64,000 nucleotides of DNA from Paenibacillus tianmuensis (GCF_900100345.1 NZ_FMTT01000012.1:62001-126000), one strand, 5' to 3'. Shown: positions 1 through 10,165, numbered from the stretch's first letter. The notes: a model not told the origin generated them from the letters alone. Numbers and translations: made by a program.

Positions 1-2220
1 AAGGTGTGGAAATGGGACGGCTCCGGCTTGGAATGCCTGACTCCAGGCAACGATGAGTATGCCATGTGGAAAATTATCGACGTTAAAGGAGATTATGGAT
101 TGTACCACTCTCCTCAAGGCGCTTCGATCGTCAACTTCACAAGCGGGAGCGTTAAGGTCATTCCTGCCAGCGTCAATGCCGGAGTATTAACTTCCGATGG
201 AGGCGTCCTGTTCGTCGCCGACGGCGATGGCCTATTCCGTTACAATCCGGACGGAACGGTTACAACCTTGGTGCAAAGTGATAAAGCTTTTAGCGGAATA
301 GCCGCATCCGGAAACTATGTGCTTTTTAACGATTACAGCAAAATATATATGTATGATGGAGTGCAAATGTCCGTGATCAAAGAAGCGGACGGTTTCAACG
401 TAGAAGCTGGTTCCGGATATCAAATCAACGGAGGATGGATCGCCTATATCAAGAAAAATGCCAGCGGCAGTCCCCAGCTCTTCCTGCGTTCGCCTCAAGG
501 GTTGGAAAAGCAGTTGACTTACTTCAGCTCTGCCCCGAAACTTCAATATTTGCATGACGACGGTTCAGTAGCCTTTTCCCTCGGTGGAAAAACGTACATT
601 TGCCCCGTTAATGAAGAGCCCACCCAAGTGAGCTCCGACTTGGGGAGGACGGCCTACGATACGCGGTTGGGCGGCTGGTACAAATTGCTCGGCAACGGGA
701 TTTACCAAATATACACGGGGCCGCAAGAAGCGGATGTCACCCCTCCGGAATGGCCGGCGGGCAGTTCACTTACCGTAACGGATCTGACCTACCGGTCTGC
801 CGTTCTGAATTGGCCTCAAGCTTCGGATGACAAGGGGGTCACAGCCTACCTTATCTATAAACAGGGAAGACTGGACCAAGTCATCAAGGCACCGGCCCTC
901 CAAACGAAGTTAGAAGATCTTATTAATTTGGGTGGTGCCGAGTACAAATTTGAAGTTATTGCCGAAGATGCGGCAGGGAATCGCAGCCAAGCGCTTCATA
1001 CCGTCATTATCCCGCCGGTTTACGATTATCGCCCGCCTACGTGGGATAACGGCAACACGCTTACCGTTACGGATGTGACTTATGACAGCGCCAAGCTCAG
1101 CTGGCCGCCGGCCGTTGACAACATCAAGGTTCTAAGGTACGCACTCTATCTCGACGGCAAAAGAGTCGGCGAGGTACAGGGAGATACAACGAAGTACGAC
1201 ATCACTGGACTCACTCCGGGCAAAACGTATCAAGTCACCGTAATAGCGGAAGACGAATACAACCAAAGCTCCAATAACCCGACGGCAACCATTACCACTC
1301 CGTCCAAGCCGCCCAAGGGAGATAACTCTCCCCCGGTATGGCCAAATGGGGATGTTCTGACGGTAACGGATATTACCTATAACAGCATAAGCCTGCAGTG
1401 GAAGCCGGCCCAAGACAATGTCGGGGTGGCATCCTACGAAATCTACCGAGACAACCTTCTGAGCGGGACCGTTGTAGGATCTGTTTACCGTTACACGGCT
1501 GGCGGACTGGCTCCGGGCCAAACCTATGTATTCTCCGTAATCGCCAAGGATGCGGCAGGCAACGTTAGCTTGAACAATCCCGTCGTTAGCGTGACAACCA
1601 CCGTGTACGGAGGGCCGCGTCCATCGGTCGGCACGTTGTCGCTTCAAGCCAAGCCCGGTGCTTTGGATGTCGGATCGGTGCTGGAACTCAACTTGAAAGC
1701 CGATTCGGTCCAAGACCTGTATGCCTTTCTGGCCAAGATGAAATATGATCCTGACCGCTTCAGACTCGGCCAAGTTTTACTGCATACCGATTTCGGGGTC
1801 GAGAATCAAAGCGCTGTTCTTTCCAAAAATACCGGTACCGCCGGCGAGGTGAAGCTGGCAGGCTCACTGATCGGCCGCGTTCCCGGCAAAACAGGCAATC
1901 TGCACCTGATTACCTTGAAATTCGTGGTACAAAAAGCGGGCAAAAGCGATTTCACGTTGCTGCCGGGCAGCTCGTTATCGGATAGCCAAGGACAGACTCG
2001 GACGCTATCTGAATCGTTTACCCTCACGATCAATGCGGGAAGCGGGGATTTCGATAACGATGGCAAGATTACGCTGCATGATTTGGTCCTTATTTCCAGA
2101 CAAAACGGAATGGCTATCGGCCAGCCGGGATTTGACGCGCGATTCGATGTGAACAACGACGGAAAGATCGATATGACGGATATTCAATATATTGCCAATA
2201 AAGTGGCGGCTGGCGGCTGA
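1..2220 (+). CDS. Secreted cohesin/dockerin FN3 protein, copy 1 (5' end outside window)
   Basis: The reading frame is open from base 1, and the downstream paralogue has about 290 more residues at its N terminus, so the true start lies outside the window. Visible in order are a beta-rich repeat region (to about residue 240), three fibronectin type III domains (each opening PPxW.. and ending in a Thr/Pro-rich linker), a cohesin-like domain (about 550-680) and a C-terminal type I dockerin with two calcium loops (DFDNDGKIT, DVNNDGKID). Dockerins bind cohesins, so having both in one chain suggests self-assembly or a surface or extracellular scaffold (inference). It ends in a hairpin terminator and is followed by a near-duplicate gene. 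The ligand is unknown. Confidence 0.85.
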   Translation, partial: KVWKWDGSGLECLTPGNDEYAMWKIIDVKGDYGLYHSPQGASIVNFTSGSVKVIPASVNAGVLTSDGGVLFVADGDGLFRYNPDGTVTTLVQSDKAFSGIAASGNYVLFNDYSKIYMYDGVQMSVIKEADGFNVEAGSGYQINGGWIAYIKKNASGSPQLFLRSPQGLEKQLTYFSSAPKLQYLHDDGSVAFSLGGKTYICPVNEEPTQVSSDLGRTAYDTRLGGWYKLLGNGIYQIYTGPQEADVTPPEWPAGSSLTVTDLTYRSAVLNWPQASDDKGVTAYLIYKQGRLDQVIKAPALQTKLEDLINLGGAEYKFEVIAEDAAGNRSQALHTVIIPPVYDYRPPTWDNGNTLTVTDVTYDSAKLSWPPAVDNIKVLRYALYLDGKRVGEVQGDTTKYDITGLTPGKTYQVTVIAEDEYNQSSNNPTATITTPSKPPKGDNSPPVWPNGDVLTVTDITYNSISLQWKPAQDNVGVASYEIYRDNLLSGTVVGSVYRYTAGGLAPGQTYVFSVIAKDAAGNVSLNNPVVSVTTTVYGGPRPSVGTLSLQAKPGALDVGSVLELNLKADSVQDLYAFLAKMKYDPDRFRLGQVLLHTDFGVENQSAVLSKNTGTAGEVKLAGSLIGRVPGKTGNLHLITLKFVVQKAGKSDFTLLPGSSLSDSQGQTRTLSESFTLTINAGSGDFDNDGKITLHDLVLISRQNGMAIGQPGFDARFDVNNDGKIDMTDIQYIANKVAAGG

Positions 2221-2240
2221 ATAACGACAGTCTAACCCCG

Positions 2241-2272
2241 AAAGGCGGACGGAATTTTTCCCGTCCGCCTTT
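2241..2272 (+). terminator. Hairpin terminator after dockerin gene 1
   Basis: A 12-bp perfect stem (AAAGGCGGACGG / CCGTCCGCCTTT) begins 20 bases past the stop codon. The T-run is short, so termination may be incomplete. Confidence 0.6.
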
Positions 2273-2590
2273 GCCATTATACAAACCCGGGCCGTCCGTA
2301 CGTTTTCCCGAGCGCACCCGGCGCATCGTCTTTGAGCCATTAATCGGTGGCGGTATAGTACACAGATCGGAAATCGATCTGGTATTTCAGATCGCCGTTA
2401 ATCGAGGCGAGCATATCTTGGACAGATAGTCCGATACAATTGGTATCGAGTAATTTTACATTAATAGGTTATTTTCTGGTAATTTCATATAATTCCTTTT
2501 TATATAATAAATTTTGACATCGGTTTCATTGCATGACTACTTGCCAAAATAGCGTTTCAGCCCATTTTTTATTAAATTTTTTTTAGTTTA

Positions 2591-2618
2591 TTGAGTATAC
2601 TTCCTATTTTATTATAAA
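2591..2618 (+). promoter_or_regulatory. Probable promoter of dockerin gene 2
   Basis: TTGAGT - 16 bp - TATAAA lies in the AT-rich 430-bp gap between the two paralogues, 85 bases upstream of the second start codon. I see no gene in the rest of this gap (2273-2703). Confidence 0.4.
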
Positions 2619-2703
2619 ATGAAACACGTCGATGATACGTTTTGTATTGTCGATTGTTTTCTTCTCGTACCGTATCTAATTTAGAAAGGAGCTTTTTATT
2701 TTA

Positions 2704-5700
2704 ATGAAAAAAAGATTGTATGTGCTGGGACTATTTATGCTCTTGTTCCTTCTGGCACCGAAGTTGATTCTGGCCGACGGAACGATCTCCATCGATGTTA
2801 ACACCAAGATTAAAGGCGCTGACCTCGATGAAGTGTCCATCTCGGCTTCCGTTCAGTCCGAATATGAAATCAAAGAAGTGCGGGCCGTCCTCCAGGACCG
2901 GCAAGTGACGCTGACGAAAGCTAAGGACAATTCCACTTGGGACGGTAAGCTCAGTTTGCAGGGATTGCCTAAAGGCACTTATACCTTAACAGTGACCGCC
3001 GCTGATTATGGAAATCAGACCGTGCAGAAAGAAACGACCGTCAAATTTCTGGGGCGTTCGACGATCACTGTCACGGAACCTGGCAGCTTCTCGGTGATTC
3101 GTGACGGGAGAGTGCGGGTACAGGCAAAAGCTATTGACGGGCTGGGAAAACCGCTACCGCTCGGTATAAAGTATACGGTAGATGGAAGTTATAATACCGC
3201 ATATATGTTGTCTGAATGGTTTGATGTCAGAGAATACGAAGGCAAATCAATCCGTTTTCACTTTACAAGCGAAGATAGCAACGGGCACAGGGAGGGCGTG
3301 GATAAAGATGTCTTTATCGAACGAGGCCTCCGTTTAAAGGAAATTCGATCAGTAGACGGGAAAATTTTGGACCAAGACGAAAACCGGATATTATATAAAG
3401 GGCAGGATGGCATGCTGCGCATCCGGAATCTGACGGACGGTCAAGAGGTCACGATTCCTTACAAACCGACCATCGACCCGGCTATTGATACGATTCGCGA
3501 GAAACTCACCCCTACGGGAGCTATTTTTGAAGGCTTTTCATATTACGATGTACGCACCCCCAAGTATAAGACGTGGTATTGGAACGGCACTCAATTACAA
3601 GGTATAGGAAAAATAATCGACGTTAAGGGAGACTATGGATTATACTATTCTTCCAACGGTACTTCGATCATCAACTTCACTAGCGGCAAGATTGCGGTCA
3701 TTCCTACTAAGAATTTCTATGCTGGAACTTTAACTTCCGATGGGGGCGCCCTGTTCGTCGGTAGAGGCCTGTTTCGTTACAAGCCAGACGGAACGGTCAC
3801 AACCTTGGTCCAAAGCGATAAAGTTTTTAGTGGAATAGCCGCATCTGGGAAATATGTGCTTTTTAACGATTACAGCACAATATATATGTATGATGGGGTA
3901 CAAACGTCCGTGATCAAAGAAGAGGACGACCTCAAAGTAGAAGCTGGTTCCGGATATCAAATCAACGGAGGATGGATCACCTATATCAAGAAAAATGCCA
4001 GCGGCAGTCCCCAGCTCTTCCTGCGTTCGCCCCAAGGTGCGGAAAAGCAGCTGACTTACTTCAACTCTGCCCCAAAGCTGCAATATTTGCATGATGACGG
4101 TTCGGTAGCCTTTTCCTTCGGCGGAAAAACGTACATTTGCCCCGTTAATGCAGAACCGATCCAAGTGAGCTCCGACTTGGGGAAAACGGCCTACGATACG
4201 CGGTTGGGCGGCTGGTACAAATTGCTCGGCAACGGGATTTACCAAATATACACGGGGCCGCAAGAAGCAGACGTCACCCCTCCGGAATGGCCGGCAGGCA
4301 GTTCGATTACCGTAACGGATCTGACCTACCGGTCTGCCGTTCTGAATTGGCCCCAGGCTTCGGATAACAAGGGAGTCACAGCTTACCTTATCTACAGATA
4401 CGGAGTAATGACTTCTCCAATACTGGACCAGGTCGTTAAGGCGCCGGCCCTCCAAACTAAATTGGATGGTCTTTATAATTATGGTGATAACAAGTACGAA
4501 TTTGACGTTATTGCCGAAGATGCGGCAGGGAATCGCAGCCAAGCGCTTCATATCGTTATTAACCCGCCAGCCTACGATCCCCTCCCGCCTACTTGGGGTA
4601 ACGGCAACACGCTTACCGTTACGGATGTGACTTATGACAGCGCCAAACTCAGTTGGCCGCCGGCCGTTGATAATAAAAAGGTTCTAAAGTATTTCATCCA
4701 TCTCGACGGCAAAAGAATCGGCGAGGTACAGGGAGATACAACGAAGTACGACGTCACTGGACTCGCTCCGGGCAAAACGTATCAAGTCACCGTAATAGCG
4801 GAAGACGAAAACAACCAAAGCTCCAATAACCCGACGGCAACCATTACCACTCCGTCCAGGCCTACCGAGAGAGACACTTCTCCCCCGGTATGGCCGAATG
4901 GAGATGTTCTGACGGTAACGGATACTACCTATAACAGCGTAAACTTGCAGTGGAATCCGGCCCAAGACAATGTCGGGGTGGCATCCTACGAAATCTATCG
5001 AGACAACCTTCTGAGCGGGACCGTTGCAGGATCTGTTTACCGTTACACGGCTGGCGGACTGGCTTCGGGCCAAACCTATGTTTTCTCCGTAATCGCCAAG
5101 GATGCGGCTGGCAACGTTAGCTTGAACAATCCTGTCGTTAGCGTGACAACCACCGTATACGGAGGGCCGCATCCATCGGTCGGCACATTGTCGCTTCAAG
5201 CCAAGCCCGGTGCTTTGGATGTTGGATCGGTGCTGGAACTCAACTTGAAAGCCGATTCGGTCCAAGACCTATATGCCTTTCTGGCCAAGATGAAATATGA
5301 TCCCGACCGCTTCAGACTCGGCCAAGTGTTACTGCACGGCGATTTCGGGGTCGAGAATCAAAGCGCTGTTCTTTCCAAAAATACCGGTACCTACGGCGAG
5401 GTGAAGCTGACAGGCTCACTGATCGGCCGCGTTCCCGGCAAAACAGGCAATCTGCACCTGATTACCTTGAAATTCGTGGTACAAAAAGCGGGCAAAAGCG
5501 ATTTCACGTTGCTGCCGGGCAGCTCGTTATCGGATAGCCAAGGACAGATTCGAACGTTGTCTGAACCGTTCACCCTGACGATCAATGCGGGGATCGGGGA
5601 TTTCGATAACGATGGCAAGATTACGTTGCGCGATCTGATCCTCATTTCCCAAGCGAATGGACTAGCTTCCGGTATGCCTGGATTTGACGCTCGATTCGAT

Positions 5701-5772
5701 GTGAACAACGACGGAAAGATCGATATCGCGGATATTCAGTATATTGCCAAAAAAGTAGCAGCAGCCAGCTAA
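2704..5772 (+). CDS. Secreted cohesin/dockerin FN3 protein, copy 2
   Basis: This 1022-residue protein starts after AAAGGAGC. It has a typical Sec signal peptide (KKR followed by a hydrophobic run ending ILADG, about residues 1-25), then about 200 residues of Ig/beta-sandwich-like sequence (25-215), a repeat-rich region that resembles a propeller (about 215-520), three FN3 domains (about 525-815), a cohesin-like domain (about 830-960) and a dockerin (about 962-1022; DFDNDGKIT, DVNNDGKID). From about residue 290 onward it is close to copy 1 almost word for word, including FN3 linkers, so the pair arose by tandem duplication. The differences cluster in FN3-1 and the propeller region. It is probably cell-surface or extracellular; the substrate or partner cannot be read from sequence. 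Confidence 0.85.
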   Translation: MKKRLYVLGLFMLLFLLAPKLILADGTISIDVNTKIKGADLDEVSISASVQSEYEIKEVRAVLQDRQVTLTKAKDNSTWDGKLSLQGLPKGTYTLTVTAADYGNQTVQKETTVKFLGRSTITVTEPGSFSVIRDGRVRVQAKAIDGLGKPLPLGIKYTVDGSYNTAYMLSEWFDVREYEGKSIRFHFTSEDSNGHREGVDKDVFIERGLRLKEIRSVDGKILDQDENRILYKGQDGMLRIRNLTDGQEVTIPYKPTIDPAIDTIREKLTPTGAIFEGFSYYDVRTPKYKTWYWNGTQLQGIGKIIDVKGDYGLYYSSNGTSIINFTSGKIAVIPTKNFYAGTLTSDGGALFVGRGLFRYKPDGTVTTLVQSDKVFSGIAASGKYVLFNDYSTIYMYDGVQTSVIKEEDDLKVEAGSGYQINGGWITYIKKNASGSPQLFLRSPQGAEKQLTYFNSAPKLQYLHDDGSVAFSFGGKTYICPVNAEPIQVSSDLGKTAYDTRLGGWYKLLGNGIYQIYTGPQEADVTPPEWPAGSSITVTDLTYRSAVLNWPQASDNKGVTAYLIYRYGVMTSPILDQVVKAPALQTKLDGLYNYGDNKYEFDVIAEDAAGNRSQALHIVINPPAYDPLPPTWGNGNTLTVTDVTYDSAKLSWPPAVDNKKVLKYFIHLDGKRIGEVQGDTTKYDVTGLAPGKTYQVTVIAEDENNQSSNNPTATITTPSRPTERDTSPPVWPNGDVLTVTDTTYNSVNLQWNPAQDNVGVASYEIYRDNLLSGTVAGSVYRYTAGGLASGQTYVFSVIAKDAAGNVSLNNPVVSVTTTVYGGPHPSVGTLSLQAKPGALDVGSVLELNLKADSVQDLYAFLAKMKYDPDRFRLGQVLLHGDFGVENQSAVLSKNTGTYGEVKLTGSLIGRVPGKTGNLHLITLKFVVQKAGKSDFTLLPGSSLSDSQGQIRTLSEPFTLTINAGIGDFDNDGKITLRDLILISQANGLASGMPGFDARFDVNNDGKIDIADIQYIAKKVAAAS

Positions 5773-5797
5773 ATCGATTGGTTTCCTAAAAAACGAC

Positions 5798-5824
5798 GGC
5801 GGACGGAATTTTTCCCCTCCGCCT
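5798..5824 (+). terminator. Weak terminator after dockerin gene 2
   Basis: A hairpin (GGCGGA...TCCGCC) sits at the place equivalent to the terminator of the first paralogue but is degenerate. The rest of the 277-bp gap up to the AraC gene holds a small CGCTTC/GAAGCG hairpin (about 5943-5959) and nothing else I recognise. Confidence 0.4.
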
Positions 5825-6049
5825 TTCGCCTTTACACAAACCCGAGCCGTTCCACCATCATCGCCGGATCTTTGCCGATCTCCAGCACCAGATCGCGAAA
5901 GCTGCCAAGCTCGTGGCTGCGAAAAAAAAGCGAAAACAAAAAACGCTTCAAATCGAAGCGTCCGTTCGGTACAATATAAGAAGTTTCGAATCCGCTTCAA
6001 CTTCAAAGCGACTTGTCGGATTCGGCCGCAGCCAAGAGGTGATTCGCGC

Positions 6050-6931
6050 ATGCGCTCTGATCTGATCATACGGGAACTACCCATAGTCAAACAAGTATTC
6101 CCGTATAAAGTACTGCCGCAAAAAAGTCCTTCCCCAATGTATTCCCACTATCACGATGATGTGTTTGAGATTCTTCTGGTGCAGCAGGGGAGCGCCGAAT
6201 TCCGCATTGGCGGGCAGCGGCTAACGGCCGTGCCCGGCGATATTTTCCTGATCAACGAAGGAGAAATTCACGAAGGCGGCACGCTGGACGACGAGGCGGA
6301 ATACTGCGCGTTTCTGTTCGACCGGACCCGGATCGTTCATTCGCACGTCGCCCATTCGGATTACGCCGTCCCCTTAACCGAGCCGTTATCCGTACCGGTG
6401 CATCTGAGCCCTGCCGACGCACATTACGAACCCGTAGCGGCTCTGCTTCACCGCATTGCGGACGAGTACGACCGCAAGGAGACCGGCTTCGAGGTCGTCA
6501 TCCAATCGTACATCACCGTGCTGATTACCGTTCTGGCCCGTCTCTACGCAAGCCCCGATCACAGCGATCGAAGAGAGACCGCAGGCAAACGCAAGCTGGA
6601 GAAGCTAAAGGAAGTGCTCACTTTCGTCGAAACGCATTACCGGGAAAAATTAACGATCGAAAGCGCCGCGCAAGTGGCCAACATGAGCAGCCATCACTTC
6701 TGCCGCGTGTTCCGCGCAGCCGTCGGGAGAACGTTCATGGAATATGTCCACCTGCTGCGCATCAATAAAGCGGAAGAGCTCATCCGCGATACGGACTGGT
6801 CCATGACGTCGATCGCCGAGGAAGTCGGCACTTGCGACGTGAATTATTTCGGGCGGCTGTTTCGCAAATACAAGCGCTGCAGTCCGGACCAGCTCCGCAA
6901 AAACCGTTACACCGGTCAGCCGCCGGGTTAA
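6050..6931 (+). CDS. AraC-family transcriptional regulator with cupin sensor domain
   Basis: The 293-residue protein has an N-terminal cupin-type arabinose-binding fold (about 20-130, HxH...E pattern in SHYHDDVFE, then PGDIFLINEGEIHEGG) and a C-terminal AraC DNA-binding domain with two helix-turn-helix motifs (about 185-285; SSHHFCRVFRAAVGRTF and VNYFGRLFRKYKRCSPDQLR). An AGAGGTGA ribosome site supports the ATG start. It converges with the adjacent oxidoreductase/phosphotransferase operon, which is a reasonable guess for its target (sugar or polyol catabolism), but no operator was identified. Confidence 0.88.
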   Translation: MRSDLIIRELPIVKQVFPYKVLPQKSPSPMYSHYHDDVFEILLVQQGSAEFRIGGQRLTAVPGDIFLINEGEIHEGGTLDDEAEYCAFLFDRTRIVHSHVAHSDYAVPLTEPLSVPVHLSPADAHYEPVAALLHRIADEYDRKETGFEVVIQSYITVLITVLARLYASPDHSDRRETAGKRKLEKLKEVLTFVETHYREKLTIESAAQVANMSSHHFCRVFRAAVGRTFMEYVHLLRINKAEELIRDTDWSMTSIAEEVGTCDVNYFGRLFRKYKRCSPDQLRKNRYTGQPPG

Positions 6932-6956
6932 CCGGCCAGAGCCTTCCATCCGTTTG

Positions 6957-8028
6957 TCACAATAAACGAAACTGCTCCATGCCGGCGATATAAGTGGGGA
7001 TTCGCTCCTCCATCGCAGTTTTGTCGCCATAGCGCAGCACCGCTTCCTCCGTCATATCGTGCTCCAGCAGCCCGATATGGTGGCAGGTCAAGTCCAGCAG
7101 CATCAGAAATTGTTCCACGCGCAGCGCGTAGAGCATTTCAGGATCGCCCTGCGCGTATCCTTCGAGAAACCCGTCGGCGAACGAGCAGAGCAGAGGCCGG
7201 TATCGGTCGAACCGGTGACGCTCGTACCGCGGAGAACGGTGAAACGACGGAAACAACGTGTTGAAATTGTTCAACACGTCGCCGGCAAACGCGAGGCCGT
7301 CATAGACGATCGGCACCGGATCGATCAAGCGGACCCCGGCTTCGCAAACAATGAGATTTTCCGGCGATACGTCCCGGTTCGTTAAGCTTAACCCAGTCGC
7401 ACGCCGCAAGCGGAACGGGACGATCTCGTCCAAGATTCGCTTCACGCCCCCGGCTTCGCTGCCATATCCCGCACGCTGCAGCCGTTCCCACGACGCCAAG
7501 TAGCCCTCCGTCTCCTCTACCCAACGCGCGAAAATCCTGTTGACGATCGCCGGCAAGTTTTCCGTCCTTCCAGTCCAGAAGCCCGAACCCTTCCAGCTCG
7601 ACGCTCGTCCGGTCCATTTTCCGGAAAAATCGTCCGCACTGCATTCCCCATCGGGCCGCTTCGGCTTCGTCCGCTGCCGCGAGCGACATGACGGGCCCAC
7701 TATAGGTTTCAATCGTAAAGCTCAGCTCCGGACTGACGTAGTATGAATAATACGGAGGGCAAATGCCTTCGATCACCCCGTTCGCCAACCGGTAATACAA
7801 TCCTCGGCCGCCGTATTCGGCTCTCAGCTCCCGTTCGTTATACACAAACGGCTTCCCATAGGAAAAAGGCTTCGGAAACCGCACCACTAATGGCCCGGTT
7901 TCCGTCGTAGAGATCAGGTAAGCCTCATGCCATGCGCCTTCCGCCAAATACGAGACCTGCAGCCCGTTTTTTCCGAGCCCGGCCAGCTCAAGCGCGGCTT
8001 CGATTCTTGCCTTAATTCTCATTTCCAC
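6957..8028 (-). pseudogene. Aminoglycoside/choline kinase-like phosphotransferase, frameshifted
   Basis: Two overlapping frames together make one APH/CHK-type kinase of about 355 residues. The first (start 8028) gives the N-terminal lobe and hinge (to about DWKDGKLAG). The second carries the catalytic loop (LTNRDVSPENLIV), the metal-binding region (RLIDPVPIVYDG) and the C-terminal helices ending at 6957. The frames switch around 7548-7566, where one extra base beside an A-run explains the shift. As written the product would lose its catalytic loop. It lies 12 bp downstream of a Gfo/Idh/MocA gene in the same operon. It is either a true pseudogene or a sequencing error in a homopolymer. Confidence 0.75.
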
Positions 8029-8040
8029 TTCAGTTCCTCC

Positions 8041-9024
8041 TTACAGCCGGACCGGTTGCCCTTGCGCTGCGGACTCGTAGGCGGCAAGGGCAACGGCCGC
8101 GGCTTTCATCCCGTCTTCGCCTGTAATCGGGACCGACGTGCCGTGAAGCAGCGCCTCGACGAACGATCGAACCAGATACTCGTCCATATTGTCTCCCCAA
8201 TAGCTCCACTCCCCTTTGCCCGCCTGAACGCTGTATACATCGTTCTTCTGGGCAAACGCATCGACGGAGAGCACTCCGCGCGTGCCGACGATTTCCATCG
8301 TCACATCCCCCCAGGTCGGGAAGCTCCGGTTGCGCGACCAGCTCGGGTCCAGAACGGCAAAAACGCCGTTATCGAACTTGACGTGCACCATACCGGCGTC
8401 GTCGATATTCTGTTCCTGAAACACCGTCGTCGCATAAGCGTATACTTCCTGCACTTCTGCACCGAGAAACCAATGCATCAAGTCCATGACATGCACCGTA
8501 TGGTCCAGCACCGCACCACCGCCGGACAGCGCCTTATCGGCGAACCATGCGCCCGGAAAGCTGCCGCGGTTCGTGCCTTTAATCGCCACGATCTCGCCGA
8601 TCTCGCCACGCTCAATCGCTTGCTTCGCTTGCACGACAGCCGGAAGATAGCGGCACGGAAAAGCGGTCATCAGCTGCACGCCGTTTTCCTTGCAGGCTGC
8701 AATCATCTCTTCCATTTCCCGCTTGGAGATGCCCAGCGGCTTTTCGCACAGGACGTGCTTCCCGGCTTGCGCCGCGGCGATGGTCAGTTCGGCATGCCGG
8801 ACATTTTCCGAGCAGATGACGACGGCATCGATCTCCTTCGAGAGCAGCTCCCGATAATCTTCAAAATAAGGGATACCGTGCTTCTCGGCCACGGCCTCCA
8901 CGCGGGATTTCACTTCGTCCGCGATTCCTGCCACTTCGACCTCGGGCATGGAAACGAGCGAGTTCAAATAGCTGAACGCATGACCATGCGCGAAGCTGAT
9001 CATTCCTATTTTTATTTTGTTCAT
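8041..9024 (-). CDS. Gfo/Idh/MocA-family NAD(P)-dependent oxidoreductase
   Basis: The protein has 327 residues from the ATG at 9024, which follows GAGGAGG at good spacing; a longer in-frame start has no ribosome site. The N-terminal Rossmann fold (MNKIKIGMISFAHGHA) has an atypical fingerprint in place of GxGxxG. The family catalytic motif CEKPLG is present near residue 93, and the C-terminal alpha/beta domain contains the conserved GGGAVLDHTVHVMD segment. Such enzymes oxidise or isomerise sugars, inositols and related polyols. It follows a paralogue by 24 bp, suggesting sequential or heteromeric sugar oxidation, and precedes the broken kinase gene. The substrate is not predictable. Confidence 0.88.
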   Translation of the reverse strand: MNKIKIGMISFAHGHAFSYLNSLVSMPEVEVAGIADEVKSRVEAVAEKHGIPYFEDYRELLSKEIDAVVICSENVRHAELTIAAAQAGKHVLCEKPLGISKREMEEMIAACKENGVQLMTAFPCRYLPAVVQAKQAIERGEIGEIVAIKGTNRGSFPGAWFADKALSGGGAVLDHTVHVMDLMHWFLGAEVQEVYAYATTVFQEQNIDDAGMVHVKFDNGVFAVLDPSWSRNRSFPTWGDVTMEIVGTRGVLSVDAFAQKNDVYSVQAGKGEWSYWGDNMDEYLVRSFVEALLHGTSVPITGEDGMKAAAVALAAYESAAQGQPVRL

Positions 9025-9048
9025 CGTAGCGTTCCTCCTCACGTGGAA

Positions 9049-10026
9049 TTAGAGATGCACAGCAGTACCCGTATTGGCCGATGCAATGGCGGCAAGCGCA
9101 ATTTCAACCGCTTTGTACGCATCGTTTGGCGTCACGATCGACTCGCGGTTTTCGCGGATACACCGGACAAAATGGCGTAGCTCGTAATAATACGGATCGT
9201 GATAGCCCGGGCTGCCCGGCACTTCCACGGCGGCAGGGCCGTCCTTGCCCTCGAACGTCCGAACCATTTGCAGCAACTGCGCCTCCATGCTGCTGTTGCG
9301 CACGATGCCATCCGACCCGGCGATTTCCGCCTTCGTATGGAACGGTCCGGGGTACCCCCAGAACGCTTCCAGATTGGCCACGGCTCCTTGCTCGAACACG
9401 AGCGTCGCCAGCGCATAATCCATCTCTTGATCGCGCCGGTTAAGCGCATACACCGATTTCACTTCGCCGAGCGCCCAGCGCATAAAGTCGATATCGTGAA
9501 CCATCAGGTCGAGGATCACGCCGCCGCTTTGTTCGAAATTGCCGAACCATTCCTTCACCTTCGCCGGATGGCTGCCGGACCGTTTCGCGTGCGCTACCCC
9601 CAGCTTACCCAATTCTCCGGCCTCAACCTTCCGTTTGATATCGGCATACTCCGGGAAGAAGCGGACGACATGGCCGACGAACAAACGGACGCCCGCCTGC
9701 TCGCAGGCGCGGATCATCTCCCCTGCATCCTCCAGCGTCAGAGCCATCGGCTTCTCACAAACGACGTGCGCCCCGGACGCCGCTGTCTTCACCGTGTATT
9801 CTTTATGTAAATAAGTAGGTAGCGCAATGCTGACCAAATCGGGCTTAACGGCGGACATCATGTCTTCATAGGAAGCAAAAGCGCGGCAATTCGTCTGCCC
9901 CGCCAGCTGCTCGGCCAGATGAAGTTCCACATCGCATACTCCGACCAGCTCGACTTCAGGCATAGACGCATAATGGGTAGCGTGAATTCGCCCCATTCCC
10001 CCGCAACCAACAACGACGACTTTCAT
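9049..10026 (-). CDS. Gfo/Idh/MocA-family NAD(P)-dependent oxidoreductase
   Basis: This 325-residue protein starts after AAGGAGGG. The nucleotide-binding motif VVVGCGGMGRIHA is at the N terminus, the CEKPMAL catalytic motif near residue 93, and the C-terminal domain carries the SGGVILDLMVHDIDFMRW signature. It is the first gene of a minus-strand operon with a second family member and a kinase-like gene. The reaction is likely NAD(P)-linked oxidation of a cyclic polyol or sugar (family knowledge); the exact substrate is open. Confidence 0.88.
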   Translation of the reverse strand: MKVVVVGCGGMGRIHATHYASMPEVELVGVCDVELHLAEQLAGQTNCRAFASYEDMMSAVKPDLVSIALPTYLHKEYTVKTAASGAHVVCEKPMALTLEDAGEMIRACEQAGVRLFVGHVVRFFPEYADIKRKVEAGELGKLGVAHAKRSGSHPAKVKEWFGNFEQSGGVILDLMVHDIDFMRWALGEVKSVYALNRRDQEMDYALATLVFEQGAVANLEAFWGYPGPFHTKAEIAGSDGIVRNSSMEAQLLQMVRTFEGKDGPAAVEVPGSPGYHDPYYYELRHFVRCIRENRESIVTPNDAYKAVEIALAAIASANTGTAVHL

Positions 10027-10072
10027 GAGTAACCCTCCTTGGCGGTATTCCGAAGCTGTTCGGATGCTTTCG

Positions 10073-10101
10073 ATTATAACCTACGGGAAGCCTGCTGTCT
10101 C
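10073..10101 (-). promoter_or_regulatory. Probable promoter of the oxidoreductase operon
   Basis: On the minus strand, GAGACA - 17 bp - TATAAT ends about 47 bases before the start codon. The -10 box is perfect and the -35 box matches 4 of 6. Confidence 0.5.
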
Positions 10102-10165
10102 GGCATCGAATTGCTCATTTTTAGCACGATATTGATCGTTTCTCTCATTCTTAAATCCAAGCATG

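Noticed and set aside
7927-9180. Long open frame of 417 codons opposite the oxidoreductase genes
   Set aside because: Antisense shadow spanning two real genes and their gap.
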